This document shows positions 8,261-15,527 of a stretch of DNA of 30,927 nucleotides, one piece after another. This stretch comes from Firmicutes bacterium UBA6811 (GTDB lineage Bacteria; Bacillota; SHA-98; UBA4971), in contig DKEX01000062.1 of NCBI GenBank assembly GCA_002452295.1, positions 11,030 to 41,956 of the forward strand, written 5' to 3'. The translations under genes and the position numbers were made by a program. How positions within the stretch are numbered: position 1 is the stretch's first letter; each line of letters begins with the position of its first letter. The notes beneath the pieces are model-generated. The model did no database searches. It worked only from the letters and a program-made list of their open reading frames with translations, and was not told the DNA's origin.

Positions 8261-8827
8261 TCAGTAGGTCTGAGTGGCCACGTAGGTCACCTCGATCCTG
8301 TATGTATGCTCCGGGTCGGGGAGCGCCTCGTCGTCGTAGCTCGCCGACTGCCTGAAAAGGACGGACACGGCGGCGCCCGCGGACCCCGTTGGCGACATGT
8401 TCGCGGCCACGACGGCCTCGGTTCCAGAGATCGGCGCGAAGTCGGCGCCGTCCTGGCGCTTCCACTCGAGCGGCGCTGACATCGTCAGTGGGGTCGGCGT
8501 AGCGTAGCCTGTTCCCGTCCATTGCCTCAGGCGCCCGTCCTGGGCGTCCGAGCGGATCTTGACCGCCCAGGGTGCATTTGACCGCACGGTCACAGTCTGC
8601 GGCGCTGATGGCGCAGGGGGAGCGCCTACGTTGAGGTCGCCGAGGCTGACCGCGCCGGGAAATGTAGCCTCGAGCGCAGCCGCCACCTTGCAGGTGACAG
8701 GGACGGTCGCCTGGTCTGATGCGGTGGCGTTTGTCGGGGGGCTCTCCATGAGCACGCCGAGCGTCGCCAGGGTGACCGACAGGGTGATGATGTCTCGCCA
8801 GCGTTTGATGATGAAACGAGGGTTCAC
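8261..8827 (-). CDS. Small secreted beta-rich protein (putative surface/pilin-like subunit)
   Basis: A 188-residue protein, first gene of the minus-strand surface operon. Residues 1-36 look like a Sec signal: basic MNPRFIIKRWRD, a hydrophobic stretch IITLSVTLATLGVLM, then small residues (TNATAS). The mature part has short alternating beta strands and recurring elements such as VSLGDLNVGAPP, TVTVRSNAPWAVKI and the terminal strand TYRIEVTYVATQTY. This pattern is common to secreted beta-sandwich subunits (WxL, DUF4402 and spore-coat-U-like proteins), but I cannot assign it to one family. The GTG start at 8827 is supported by AGGAAAGG (8839-8846) 11 bases upstream and by the signal peptide starting there; the open frame continues upstream to 9664 but that part is antisense to the epimerase gene. 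A similar domain occupies the N-terminal region of the barrel protein two genes downstream. Confidence 0.65.
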   Translation of the reverse strand: MNPRFIIKRWRDIITLSVTLATLGVLMESPPTNATASDQATVPVTCKVAAALEATFPGAVSLGDLNVGAPPAPSAPQTVTVRSNAPWAVKIRSDAQDGRLRQWTGTGYATPTPLTMSAPLEWKRQDGADFAPISGTEAVVAANMSPTGSAGAAVSVLFRQSASYDDEALPDPEHTYRIEVTYVATQTY

Positions 8828-9046
8828 GGTACCACCAGCCTTTCCTGTGTATTGTTCCAACCCGGCGCCCCCGGGGCTTCCGGTTGCGAGGGATGGTTCG
8901 CGGGGGGCGGTCCGGTGTCCTTCCAGCTTATGGGTGATCAAAAGGGGTGATCTCGGGACCGCCCGGCGGGCGCCGCGGCGCACGCGGCAGGAGTCCGCCA
9001 GGCGATGTAGAAACGATCCGCCGTAGCCGTAGAGGAGGGAGTCTCG
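8828..9046. promoter_or_regulatory. Divergent control region with 9-bp stem-loop
   Basis: This 219-base gap lies between the divergent surface operon (minus) and the epimerase gene (plus), so it should hold promoters for both. A perfect 9-bp inverted repeat, GGGCGGTCC at 8905-8913 and GGACCGCCC at 8956-8964, encloses 42 bases that contain the direct repeat GGGTGATC (8932-8939 and 8945-8952). On the minus strand this would form a hairpin in the leader of the surface operon, about 80 bases before the GTG. It could be a regulator site or a leader RNA element. I see no secure -35/-10 pair. Confidence 0.4.
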
Positions 9047-10066
9047 TTGGAGGTATCGACACGGATAATCGATATGCCGCTTGCGACGCCGTTCACCATC
9101 GCCCGCGGCACCCAGACGGCCGCCAGAAACGTCGTGGTCGAGCTGCGGCACGGGGGCGCGATCGGCGTCGGAGCGGCTGCGCCGTCCGCGTTCTACGGAG
9201 AACTGCCTGAACACATGGTGGCGACGGCCGCCCGGCTTGCCGAGTGTCTCGGCGATGACCCCTTCGCCATCGAACAGACCTTCGACAGGATGAACCGATC
9301 CATCAGGTTCAACCCCGCCGCCAAGGCCGCCATAGACATGGCCATGTGGGACCTCGCCGGCAAGCTCTGCGACATGCCGGTCCACCGCATGCTCGGGCTC
9401 TCCGGGCTTCCCCTCCCGAGAACGTCGTTCACCATCGGCATCGACCGGCCGGAGACCATGGCGCAGCGCGCGTCCGAGGCGGCCCGGCGCTTCACCGTGC
9501 TCAAGGTCAAACTCGGGAGCGCCGCAGACCTCGAGATCGTGAGCGCGATCAGGCGTTCCACCGACGCCACGATCAGGGTGGACGCCAACGCCGCCTGGAC
9601 ACCGAAGGAGGCCGTCGCGCTCGCGGAGGGGATCGCCCCACTCGGAGTGGAGCTTCTGGAGCAACCAGTGCCCCCGTGGGACCTGGATGGGCTACGGTTC
9701 GTGCGGGATCGGGTGCCCATGCCGGTCGTCGCGGATGAGAGCGCTGTCACCTGGGAGGATGTGCCGCGCCTTGCGGGGACGGTAGACGGTATCAACATCA
9801 AGCTGATGAAGTGCGGTGGCATCACCGGGGCCCTTCGTATGATAAGGGCTGCACGTGCATGCGGTCTCAGGGTCATGCTCGGGTGCATGGTGGAAACGTC
9901 CATCAGCGTCACGGCGGCGGCGCAAATCGCTGGGCTTGTGGATTGGGCCGACCTGGACGGAAACCTGCTGCTGTCGCATGACCCCTTTCGGGGCGTGAGC
10001 GTGCAAGACGGCGGCGAGCTTGTGCTTCCCGACGCGCCGGGCCTCGGGGTCCTGCCTTCAGAGTGA
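9047..10066 (+). CDS. ykfB: Dipeptide epimerase (L-Ala-D/L-Glu epimerase type, enolase superfamily)
   Basis: A 339-residue cytoplasmic enolase-superfamily enzyme of the muconate-lactonising subgroup. The KxK motif is K153-V-K155, metal ligands are D179 (RVDANAAW), E205 (ELLEQP) and D230 (VADES), and the opposite general base is K252 in NIKLMKCGG. These are the active-site residues of L-Ala-D/L-Glu epimerases, which convert L-Ala-D-Glu from murein into L-Ala-L-Glu for breakdown. The LMKCGGI context and the N-terminal PFTIARGT segment also fit that group. Dipeptide specificity varies within the family, so the substrate is inferred. The TTG start at 9047 has an ideal site, AGGAGGGA within 9031-9040, about 6 bases upstream. 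The next gene, on the same strand, encodes a DD-carboxypeptidase, which supports a murein-recycling role. Confidence 0.85.
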   Translation: MEVSTRIIDMPLATPFTIARGTQTAARNVVVELRHGGAIGVGAAAPSAFYGELPEHMVATAARLAECLGDDPFAIEQTFDRMNRSIRFNPAAKAAIDMAMWDLAGKLCDMPVHRMLGLSGLPLPRTSFTIGIDRPETMAQRASEAARRFTVLKVKLGSAADLEIVSAIRRSTDATIRVDANAAWTPKEAVALAEGIAPLGVELLEQPVPPWDLDGLRFVRDRVPMPVVADESAVTWEDVPRLAGTVDGINIKLMKCGGITGALRMIRAARACGLRVMLGCMVETSISVTAAAQIAGLVDWADLDGNLLLSHDPFRGVSVQDGGELVLPDAPGLGVLPSE

Positions 10067-10184
10067 CCCGACCTGGCGACCGGGCCCCTGAGGCGGAACG
10101 GCAGGTATTGGGCACCGCCTGCCCGCATAGGGATAGTGCAGGGCAGGTTGCCGACGCCAGACTGCCCGGAGCGGGTGGCAAGCG

Positions 10185-11429
10185 GTGTTCGTGCCCAGGC
10201 GGGTCCTGGTCTACTGGTTCGTCGGGTTTGTGCTGGCTCTTGCCGGCGTTGTGTCGCTGGGCAAGGCGTGCATTTTGCCGGCCACGGCACGGCTTTACAC
10301 AAGGACGAGCGGGTACCCGGAGGTCGTGTACGCGCCCTATTACACCGAGGGCCCGTGGGTGACCGCTGAATCGGCCGTGCTCATCGAGAGCACCACGGGG
10401 ACTGTTCTGTATGGCAAGAACGAGCACGTTCGCATGCACCCTGCGAGCACCACCAAGATCATGACGGCGATCCTCGCCATCGAGCTCGGCGACATGGGCT
10501 CGGAGGTGGTCGTGAGCGGCAACGCCGCGGGCGTGCCAGGGTCCTCGCTGTGGCTTCGCAAGGGCCAAAGGCTGAGGCTCGATGACCTCGTCCGCGGAAC
10601 GATGCTCCGGTCGGGCAACGACGGCTGCATCGCCATCGCCGAGCACATCGCCGGGTCGGTGCCGAACTTCGTGAGGATGATGAACATAAAGGCACAGAAG
10701 ATCGGGGCCTTGCGCACGAGGTTTGCGAACCCTCACGGCCTCACGGAGCCGAACCATTACTCCACCGCCTTCGACCTCGCGGTCATGGCGCGATACGGGC
10801 TGCAGTACCCGCTGTTCGCGGACATCGTGAGCACGCGCGAGGCCGAGATAGAGCTTGCCCGGGGCGAGGCGCAGGAGTGGCGGAAGCTGGCGAACACCAA
10901 CGCCCTGCTCTGGTCGTTCGAGGGTGCCGACGGGGTGAAGACCGGCACCACCGCCGCCGCGGGCTACTGCCTTGTGGCGTCGGCCACCAGGGGTGGAGTC
11001 CAGTTCATCTCGGTGGTCCTCGACTCCGGCGCCAGGTGGGCGGACTCGGCGAAGTTGCTGGATTACGGGTTCAACCATCACAGAGTGATGACCTTTGCGT
11101 CGGAGGGCCAGGTGGTCACGAGGACCCGCGTCAAGGAGGGCATGGATCGCGAGATCGACCTTGCGGCCGAGAACGACCTTCGCATCATCGTCCGCAAGGA
11201 TTTGGCCCACCTCATCGAGGAGAGAATACTCATCGACGAGGCTCCGTATGCGCCCGTCCGGCGCGGTGAAACCCTGGGCCGGCTCGTGGTCCTGTTCGAC
11301 AAGGACGAGATGGCGTCGGTGGACCTGGTGGCGGCGACCGGAATGCCCCGGAGGACTCTGCCCCGCGCATTCCTCGAGAACCTGAAAGGCATCGTTCGAA
11401 GGGCAGGGCGCAGGTCCCCGGCCAGATGA
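10185..11429 (+). CDS. dacF: D-alanyl-D-alanine carboxypeptidase (penicillin-binding protein, S11 family)
   Basis: A 414-residue serine-type DD-carboxypeptidase that removes the terminal D-Ala of peptidoglycan stem peptides on the outer face of the membrane. The three penicillin-binding motifs are in order: S88-T-T-K91 (nucleophile Ser88), S143-G-N145, and K252-T-G254. An N-terminal hydrophobic segment (about 8-25) serves as signal or anchor. After the catalytic domain there is a beta-rich PBP5_C-like domain (about 305-395), and the tail AFLENLKGIVRRAGRR is a basic amphipathic helix like the membrane anchor of PBP5-type enzymes. The GTG at 10185 is preceded by a weak GGGTGG site; it follows the epimerase gene after 118 bases. 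DacF-type enzymes in Bacillota are often linked to sporulation, but nothing here shows that. Confidence 0.9.
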   Translation: MFVPRRVLVYWFVGFVLALAGVVSLGKACILPATARLYTRTSGYPEVVYAPYYTEGPWVTAESAVLIESTTGTVLYGKNEHVRMHPASTTKIMTAILAIELGDMGSEVVVSGNAAGVPGSSLWLRKGQRLRLDDLVRGTMLRSGNDGCIAIAEHIAGSVPNFVRMMNIKAQKIGALRTRFANPHGLTEPNHYSTAFDLAVMARYGLQYPLFADIVSTREAEIELARGEAQEWRKLANTNALLWSFEGADGVKTGTTAAAGYCLVASATRGGVQFISVVLDSGARWADSAKLLDYGFNHHRVMTFASEGQVVTRTRVKEGMDREIDLAAENDLRIIVRKDLAHLIEERILIDEAPYAPVRRGETLGRLVVLFDKDEMASVDLVAATGMPRRTLPRAFLENLKGIVRRAGRRSPAR

Positions 11430-11514
11430 CGCCTGGTGCGACCGGAAGCTGCTGGAGAACTCGTGCGAACCTGCAAATCCACACTCGAAGGACGCGGTGT
11501 TGCGATGCAACGAT

Positions 11515-11538
11515 GCGATGCTGCGATGCTGCGATGCT
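11515..11538. repeat. Three tandem copies of GCGATGCT upstream of trxB
   Basis: Perfect octamer repeats at 11515-11522, 11523-11530 and 11531-11538, with a degenerate copy just before (GCGATGCA at 11502-11509). They end 17 bases before the trxB ribosome binding site. Short tandem repeats in this position can vary by slippage and change promoter or leader spacing; whether they do here is unknown. Confidence 0.85.
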
Positions 11539-11565
11539 GCGCCGATACGCCGATGAAGGAGTGAG

Positions 11566-12513
11566 ATGGCATTGGCAACGGAGCGAGCGACAGACCCCGA
11601 AGTCGCGGTAATAGGGGCCGGCCCGGCTGGTCTCGCGGCTGCGCTGTACGCGGGCCGCGCGAGACTTGCCACGGTGGTCCTTGAACGGGGGGCCTCGGGT
11701 GGACAGGCCTCCACCACACACCTCATCGAGAACTACCCGGGGTTTCCCGAGGGGATCTCAGGCCCCGACCTCATGCAGAGGACGGAGCAGCAGGCCCGCC
11801 GATTCGGCGCGGAGTTCCGATGCGCCGAGGTGCGCGGTGTTATGCGAGACGAGGGTGACGCGGGTTTCGTCATAGACTCCAACGAGGGCGAGGTTCGGGC
11901 GCCCGCGGTCATCGTTGCCACCGGCACCGAGCCTGTGCGCCTTGGCGTGCCGGGCGAGGACAGGCTCCGGGGTGCGGGGGTGTCCTACTGTGCAACCTGC
12001 GACGGCGCATTTTTCCGTGACAAGCACGTGCTGGTCATCGGCGGAGGCGACTCGGCCATAGTGGAGGCCCTGTTCCTGACGAGGTTCGCTTCCAGGGTGA
12101 CGGTGGTGCACAGGCGGGACGAGCTACGGGCGACGAAGGTGGTACGGGAGGACGCGTTTCGAAACCCCAAGATCGACTTCGCCTGGAACTCGGTGGTCGA
12201 TGAGATCCTCGGCGGGGAGAAGGTCGAGGGGGTCGTCCTCAAGGACACCAGGACAGGCGAGAGGCGGCGGATGGACGCGGATGGGGTCTTCGTCGCCATC
12301 GGCAGCCGGCCTGACACCAGATTCGTCGCGGACCTTGCCGACCTCGACCAGCGAGGTTACATTCTAACCGACGACCGTATGCGGACGCGCACCGGGGGCC
12401 TCTTTGCAGCCGGGGACGTGCGTTCCAAGACAGTGCGGCAGGTGGTTACCGCCGTGGCCGACGGAGCGATAGCGGCGGTGGAGGCCGAGAAGCACATATC
12501 GGGCAGAGGCTAG
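11566..12513 (+). CDS. trxB: Thioredoxin reductase (NADPH)
   Basis: A 315-residue flavoprotein that transfers electrons from NADPH through FAD to thioredoxin. The FAD-binding GAGPAG is at 17-22, followed by the second FAD region (TGTEPVRLGVPGE). The redox-active dithiol C142-A-T-C145 lies in the usual YCATCDG context, the NADPH-binding motif is GGGDSAIVEA (about 160), and the C-terminal FAD motif is GGLFAAGDVRSKTVRQVVTA. Length and domain order are those of low-molecular-weight bacterial TrxB. The ATG at 11566 follows AAGGAG (11556-11561) by only four bases; an in-frame TTG at 11572 would give ideal spacing, so the true start is uncertain by two codons. The gene stands apart from its neighbours, with tandem octamers before it and a terminator-like hairpin after it. 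No thioredoxin gene is in the window. Confidence 0.93.
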   Translation: MALATERATDPEVAVIGAGPAGLAAALYAGRARLATVVLERGASGGQASTTHLIENYPGFPEGISGPDLMQRTEQQARRFGAEFRCAEVRGVMRDEGDAGFVIDSNEGEVRAPAVIVATGTEPVRLGVPGEDRLRGAGVSYCATCDGAFFRDKHVLVIGGGDSAIVEALFLTRFASRVTVVHRRDELRATKVVREDAFRNPKIDFAWNSVVDEILGGEKVEGVVLKDTRTGERRRMDADGVFVAIGSRPDTRFVADLADLDQRGYILTDDRMRTRTGGLFAAGDVRSKTVRQVVTAVADGAIAAVEAEKHISGRG

Positions 12514-12613
12514 GACGGTGGCCGAGGACGCCTTCTCCCCGGAGCGGCGTGTGGGAGCTTCCCAGGCAGGTGGCGGCGGAGGCGCCAGAAGGCGGGGTCC
12601 ATTCGCCGCGACA

Positions 12614-12671
12614 GCAGAAGCCGCCGACAAGGCCTCAAAGCTGCGGCCCGCGGCGGCTTCTGCCGGGTTTT
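12614..12671 (+). terminator. Putative intrinsic terminator downstream of trxB
   Basis: A perfect 12-bp inverted repeat, GCAGAAGCCGCC at 12614-12625 and GGCGGCTTCTGC at 12652-12663, encloses a 26-base loop and is followed by CGGGTTTT. The T-run is short (12668-12671) and the loop long, so efficiency is uncertain. Its location about 100 bases after the trxB stop fits a transcript end. Confidence 0.5.
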
Positions 12672-13144
12672 GGGTGGTCTATTGGCGTGGGTCGGTTGTC
12701 GCTGTTGTTGCTGCCGGGAGGGTGTGCTATCTGTTGCCCTGTCGATTCCCGCACGGTGTATGGTAAAGGGCGCGCGCCTCGGATGCTCCCTGGATGCCTG
12801 TTGTTCCCTCTCACCCGGCTTTCACTATCTCATAACGCACGCCCTCTCCCAAGGTTCCCAGTCGGGGCACGAACTTGGCCGGTTTTTTCCTCGCTCCCGG
12901 GGCACGTTGCGCCTGTGGCTGTGGCAGGGAGGAAAACCCCGCTGTGGACGCGGTCCTTGCTGCCCCCTGGAGAGGTTCACCCGGGTTCGCTCCAGTCCAC
13001 CGTCGCTTTTTTGCACTTTCGCGCTCCCTGTCCAAGGAAGGAAATCGCGTCTCGATGGCGAAACACTACCAGCGTGGGCCCGTCCTGAGGGCCCGGAGAA
13101 GCCCTGGTGAGAGTTAGGCCAGGGTTTCGGCCTGCTTGCAGGGG

Positions 13145-13173
13145 TTGTTGCCTTGTACGCGTTATAGTAGAAT
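13145..13173 (+). promoter_or_regulatory. Candidate sigma-A promoter for the V-ATPase operon
   Basis: TTGTTG (13145-13150) and TAGAAT (13168-13173) are separated by 17 bases and lie just upstream of the first ATPase gene. The -10 box is a good match and the -35 box a partial one (TTG kept). An overlapping TATAGT at 13163-13168 offers a second -10 possibility. The short leader would begin near 13180, close to the GGGAGG ribosome binding site. Confidence 0.4.
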
Positions 13174-13198
13174 AGTTGATGGTCGGGAGGTGGGAGGC

Positions 13199-13525
13199 TT
13201 GGCTTACGAGGCCCTGAGACAGTTGCAGGAAGCCGAGGCGCGTGCCGATGAGATCGTCAGGGAAGCCGAGGCGCGTTCAAGGTCGATCATCCAGGATGCT
13301 CGCAGCACCGCGCGGATGGTCATCGACAGCGCCGTGGCGGAGGCTGCCGCGGAGGCCGGGGCGAGCGCCAGAGCCCAGGAGGCCGAAGCGCGCGCGGCCG
13401 CAGCCGAAATAGCGGCGAGGGCGGCGGCCCAGTGCCGCGATCTCGAGAACGGGGCGCGGGCCAGGATGGTGGAGGCGGTCGATCTTGTGGTTGAGAGGAT
13501 CGTGACGGCAAGTGGCAATCGCTAG
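13199..13525 (+). CDS. atpH: V-type ATPase peripheral stalk subunit H (G-type)
   Basis: A 108-residue, almost entirely helical protein rich in Ala, Glu and Arg. Heptad-like repeats (EAEARADEIVREAEARSRS and following) run through about residue 85, then a short hydrophobic C-terminal stretch (VDLVVERIV). This is the form of the coiled-coil subunit that pairs with subunit E to build the peripheral stator stalk. The TTG at 13199 is chosen because GGGAGG (13185-13190) is 8 bases upstream and MAYEALRQL begins the helix; the frame is open further upstream but without features. It is the first gene of the ATPase operon, and its end overlaps the start of subunit I by 14 bases. Identity rests on composition and position, since such helices are poorly conserved. 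Confidence 0.8.
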   Translation: MAYEALRQLQEAEARADEIVREAEARSRSIIQDARSTARMVIDSAVAEAAAEAGASARAQEAEARAAAAEIAARAAAQCRDLENGARARMVEAVDLVVERIVTASGNR

Positions 13526-15521
13526 GATGAAGAAGGTCCTCGTGGTCGCGCCCGTTTCGGAGGCTGACGGCGTTGCCGAAGCCCTGCAGGAGCTTGGGGT
13601 TCTCGAGGTCGTGAAGGAGGACCCCTGGTCTCGCGGCGGCGACTCCCATGAAAAGGCTGGCCTTTCCACCGCAGGCGGACAGTACCATGGAACTCATGCG
13701 CGCGGGGATGTGCACGGTTTTGAGGATCTCGACCAGCGCCTCGCGGAGCTGAAGTACTGCATAGAGTTCTTCGACAGGTTCGAGAAGGTCAAGAAGAACC
13801 TCATCCAGCAGTTTGCAGGCGGCAAGATCCCCCTGGCGGAGTCGGTGTTCGAAGAGTACGGCGGACTTCATGAGGATGGGCACAGAGTGTATGAGAAGTG
13901 CCGCAGGCTGGATGAGGAACTCTCGAGGCTCCACAACGAGGAAGCCCGCGTACATGACACCCTGAGACAGCTTCAGCCGTGGGAGTGGCTTGATATGCCA
14001 CTTGCAAGCATTCCAGGGGGGCGCGCGTTTTGCGTTATTCTGTGCGAGATCCCCGTGAGGGCGTTCGACGAGGTCGAGAAGGTTCTCGAGGACGCGTGCT
14101 ACGCCGTCCATATCGAACCCGGTCCGGCCGGCAAGCGCACGATTCCTACGTCTATCATATGCCTTGCCACCGACGGGCGGCGGGCTCTCGACGTGCTCGC
14201 GGAGCGCGGCATGTCGCCGTCCCAGTTGCCGGCTCTCGAAGGCACGGCTGCTCAGGAGATCCGCGCGTTTATGGAGGAGCTATCCCGGATCGCCGATGAG
14301 AGCGCGCTCGTTCTGGAGGAAGTGAAGCCCCTCCTTTCCGAGCGCGTCAAGGTCTTCTCTCTCTACGATTACCTGTCCATCGAGCGCGAAAGGCGGCTCC
14401 TCGAACGCGACTGCCCTGCCACCCGCACTGCGTTGGCGGTTGAGGGCTGGGCGCGCGCGTCCGACATGCCGGCCCTGGAGAAGGCGCTCAGGTCGAGGTT
14501 CGGGCTGGTGCACATCGAGTCCCGGGATCCGGCCGAAGGAGAGACCCCGCCGGTGGCCCTGGATAACCCTGGCCCTGTCACCCCGTTTGAGGCGGTGACC
14601 GAGATTTACAGCCTGCCGCAAAGGGGATCGGTAGATCCTACCTTTGCGCTGGCGCCGTTCTTCTTCATATTCTTCGGCATGGCTCTCGGCGACGTCGGGT
14701 ACGGGATCGGGCTCACAGCCCTGTCGGTACTCCTCCTGAAGAAGGTCAAGATGGCAGGGCTTGCAAAGAAGCTCTTCACGCTCCTTGCCGTGTGCGGGGT
14801 GTCGTCGGCGCTGGTGGGGGTGCTGACAGGTGGCTGGCTGGGCAACCTCATCAAGATCCCGCCGCTGTGGTTCAACCCCATGGATAACCCCATGCTCATG
14901 CTTGGGGTGTCGTTCGCCCTGGGCGTCATCCAGATATACGTGGGCCTCGGGATCAAGTTCTACTCCAACGCCAGGCGGGGCAGGCTCGTCGATGGCATCT
15001 TCGATCAGGGGTTCTGGTACCTGTTCCTCTCCGGGCTTCTGATGCTTCTCGGTGGCTCCGGCCTCAGGAACGCCGGGCTCACCGCGGGAGGCCAGTGGCT
15101 TGCCATCGCCGGTGTGGCCGGCCTCATCCTTACGCAGGGCCGGGCACACAGGAACCCCATCAAGCGCCTGGGGTCCGGGCTTCTCAGCCTGTATGGGGTC
15201 ACAGGCTATCTCAGCGACGTGCTGTCCTACTCCAGGCTCCTCGCGCTGGGGCTCGCCTCCACCGTGATCGCCGTGGTTATCGACGATATGGCCCTGCGGA
15301 TGCTCGGCATCCCGTTCGTCGGCTGGATCCCGATGATCCTGCTTCTCGTGGTCGGCCATGGGTTCAACCTTGCGATAAACGTGGTCGGCTCCTACGTGCA
15401 CTCGAGCAGGCTCCAGTACGTTGAGTTCTTCAGCAAGTTCTTCGAAGGGGGCGGGCGGAGGTTCCTGCCGTTCAGAAAGAGGACGAGGTACATCGAAGTC
15501 ATGGAGGAAGGGGAGGCTTGA
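13512..15521 (+). CDS. atpI: V-type ATPase subunit I (a subunit, ion channel half and stator)
   Basis: A 669-residue membrane protein that provides the ion half-channels beside the rotor ring and links to the stator stalks. The N-terminal half (to about 355) is cytoplasmic and helical and starts MAIARMKKV, the usual opening for this family. The C-terminal half has seven or eight membrane helices, beginning with DPTFALAPFFFIFFGMALGDVGYG (from residue 375), a family hallmark. The essential arginine that faces the rotor carboxylate is R575 in LSYSRLLALGLAS. GTG 13512 lies inside the end of the upstream gene, with GAGAGGA at 13493-13499; the internal ATG at 13527 would lose the conserved first residues. 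The gap to subunit K is six bases. Length and layout are normal. Confidence 0.93.
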   Translation: MAIARMKKVLVVAPVSEADGVAEALQELGVLEVVKEDPWSRGGDSHEKAGLSTAGGQYHGTHARGDVHGFEDLDQRLAELKYCIEFFDRFEKVKKNLIQQFAGGKIPLAESVFEEYGGLHEDGHRVYEKCRRLDEELSRLHNEEARVHDTLRQLQPWEWLDMPLASIPGGRAFCVILCEIPVRAFDEVEKVLEDACYAVHIEPGPAGKRTIPTSIICLATDGRRALDVLAERGMSPSQLPALEGTAAQEIRAFMEELSRIADESALVLEEVKPLLSERVKVFSLYDYLSIERERRLLERDCPATRTALAVEGWARASDMPALEKALRSRFGLVHIESRDPAEGETPPVALDNPGPVTPFEAVTEIYSLPQRGSVDPTFALAPFFFIFFGMALGDVGYGIGLTALSVLLLKKVKMAGLAKKLFTLLAVCGVSSALVGVLTGGWLGNLIKIPPLWFNPMDNPMLMLGVSFALGVIQIYVGLGIKFYSNARRGRLVDGIFDQGFWYLFLSGLLMLLGGSGLRNAGLTAGGQWLAIAGVAGLILTQGRAHRNPIKRLGSGLLSLYGVTGYLSDVLSYSRLLALGLASTVIAVVIDDMALRMLGIPFVGWIPMILLLVVGHGFNLAINVVGSYVHSSRLQYVEFFSKFFEGGGRRFLPFRKRTRYIEVMEEGEA

Positions 15522-15527
15522 CACAGG

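Larger units (their letters stand above)
12514..13198. other. Long intergenic region between trxB and the V-ATPase operon
   Basis: Nearly 690 bases contain no convincing gene. The first part holds a terminator-like hairpin (listed separately) and the last part a candidate promoter. Between them the sequence is more T-rich than the neighbouring genes. It contains a possible long-range stem, CGGTTTTTTCCTC near 12881-12893 with GAGGAAAACCCCG near 12931-12943 (11 of 13 positions pair), and a smaller hairpin CCCTGG 13102-13107 / CCAGGG 13119-13124. Short open frames lack initiation sites and family features. A structured RNA or operon leader is possible but unproven. Confidence 0.4.

Noticed and set aside
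8828..9664. Upstream extension of the small secreted protein gene
   Set aside because: The frame stays open across the antisense of the epimerase gene, but the signal peptide and ribosome binding site place the start at 8827.
9909..11726. A 605-codon open frame on the minus strand
   Set aside because: Antisense to the DD-carboxypeptidase gene, which has all three penicillin-binding motifs; no recognisable domain in the minus frame.
12518..12766. A possible 82-residue gene after trxB
   Set aside because: GTG start with no proper site; the frame crosses the terminator-like hairpin; Gly/Ala/Arg-rich with no family features.
12960..13010. tRNA-like GGTTCGCTCC segment
   Set aside because: The surrounding bases do not form T-stem, acceptor or anticodon arms, so it is not a tRNA or tmRNA that I can support.
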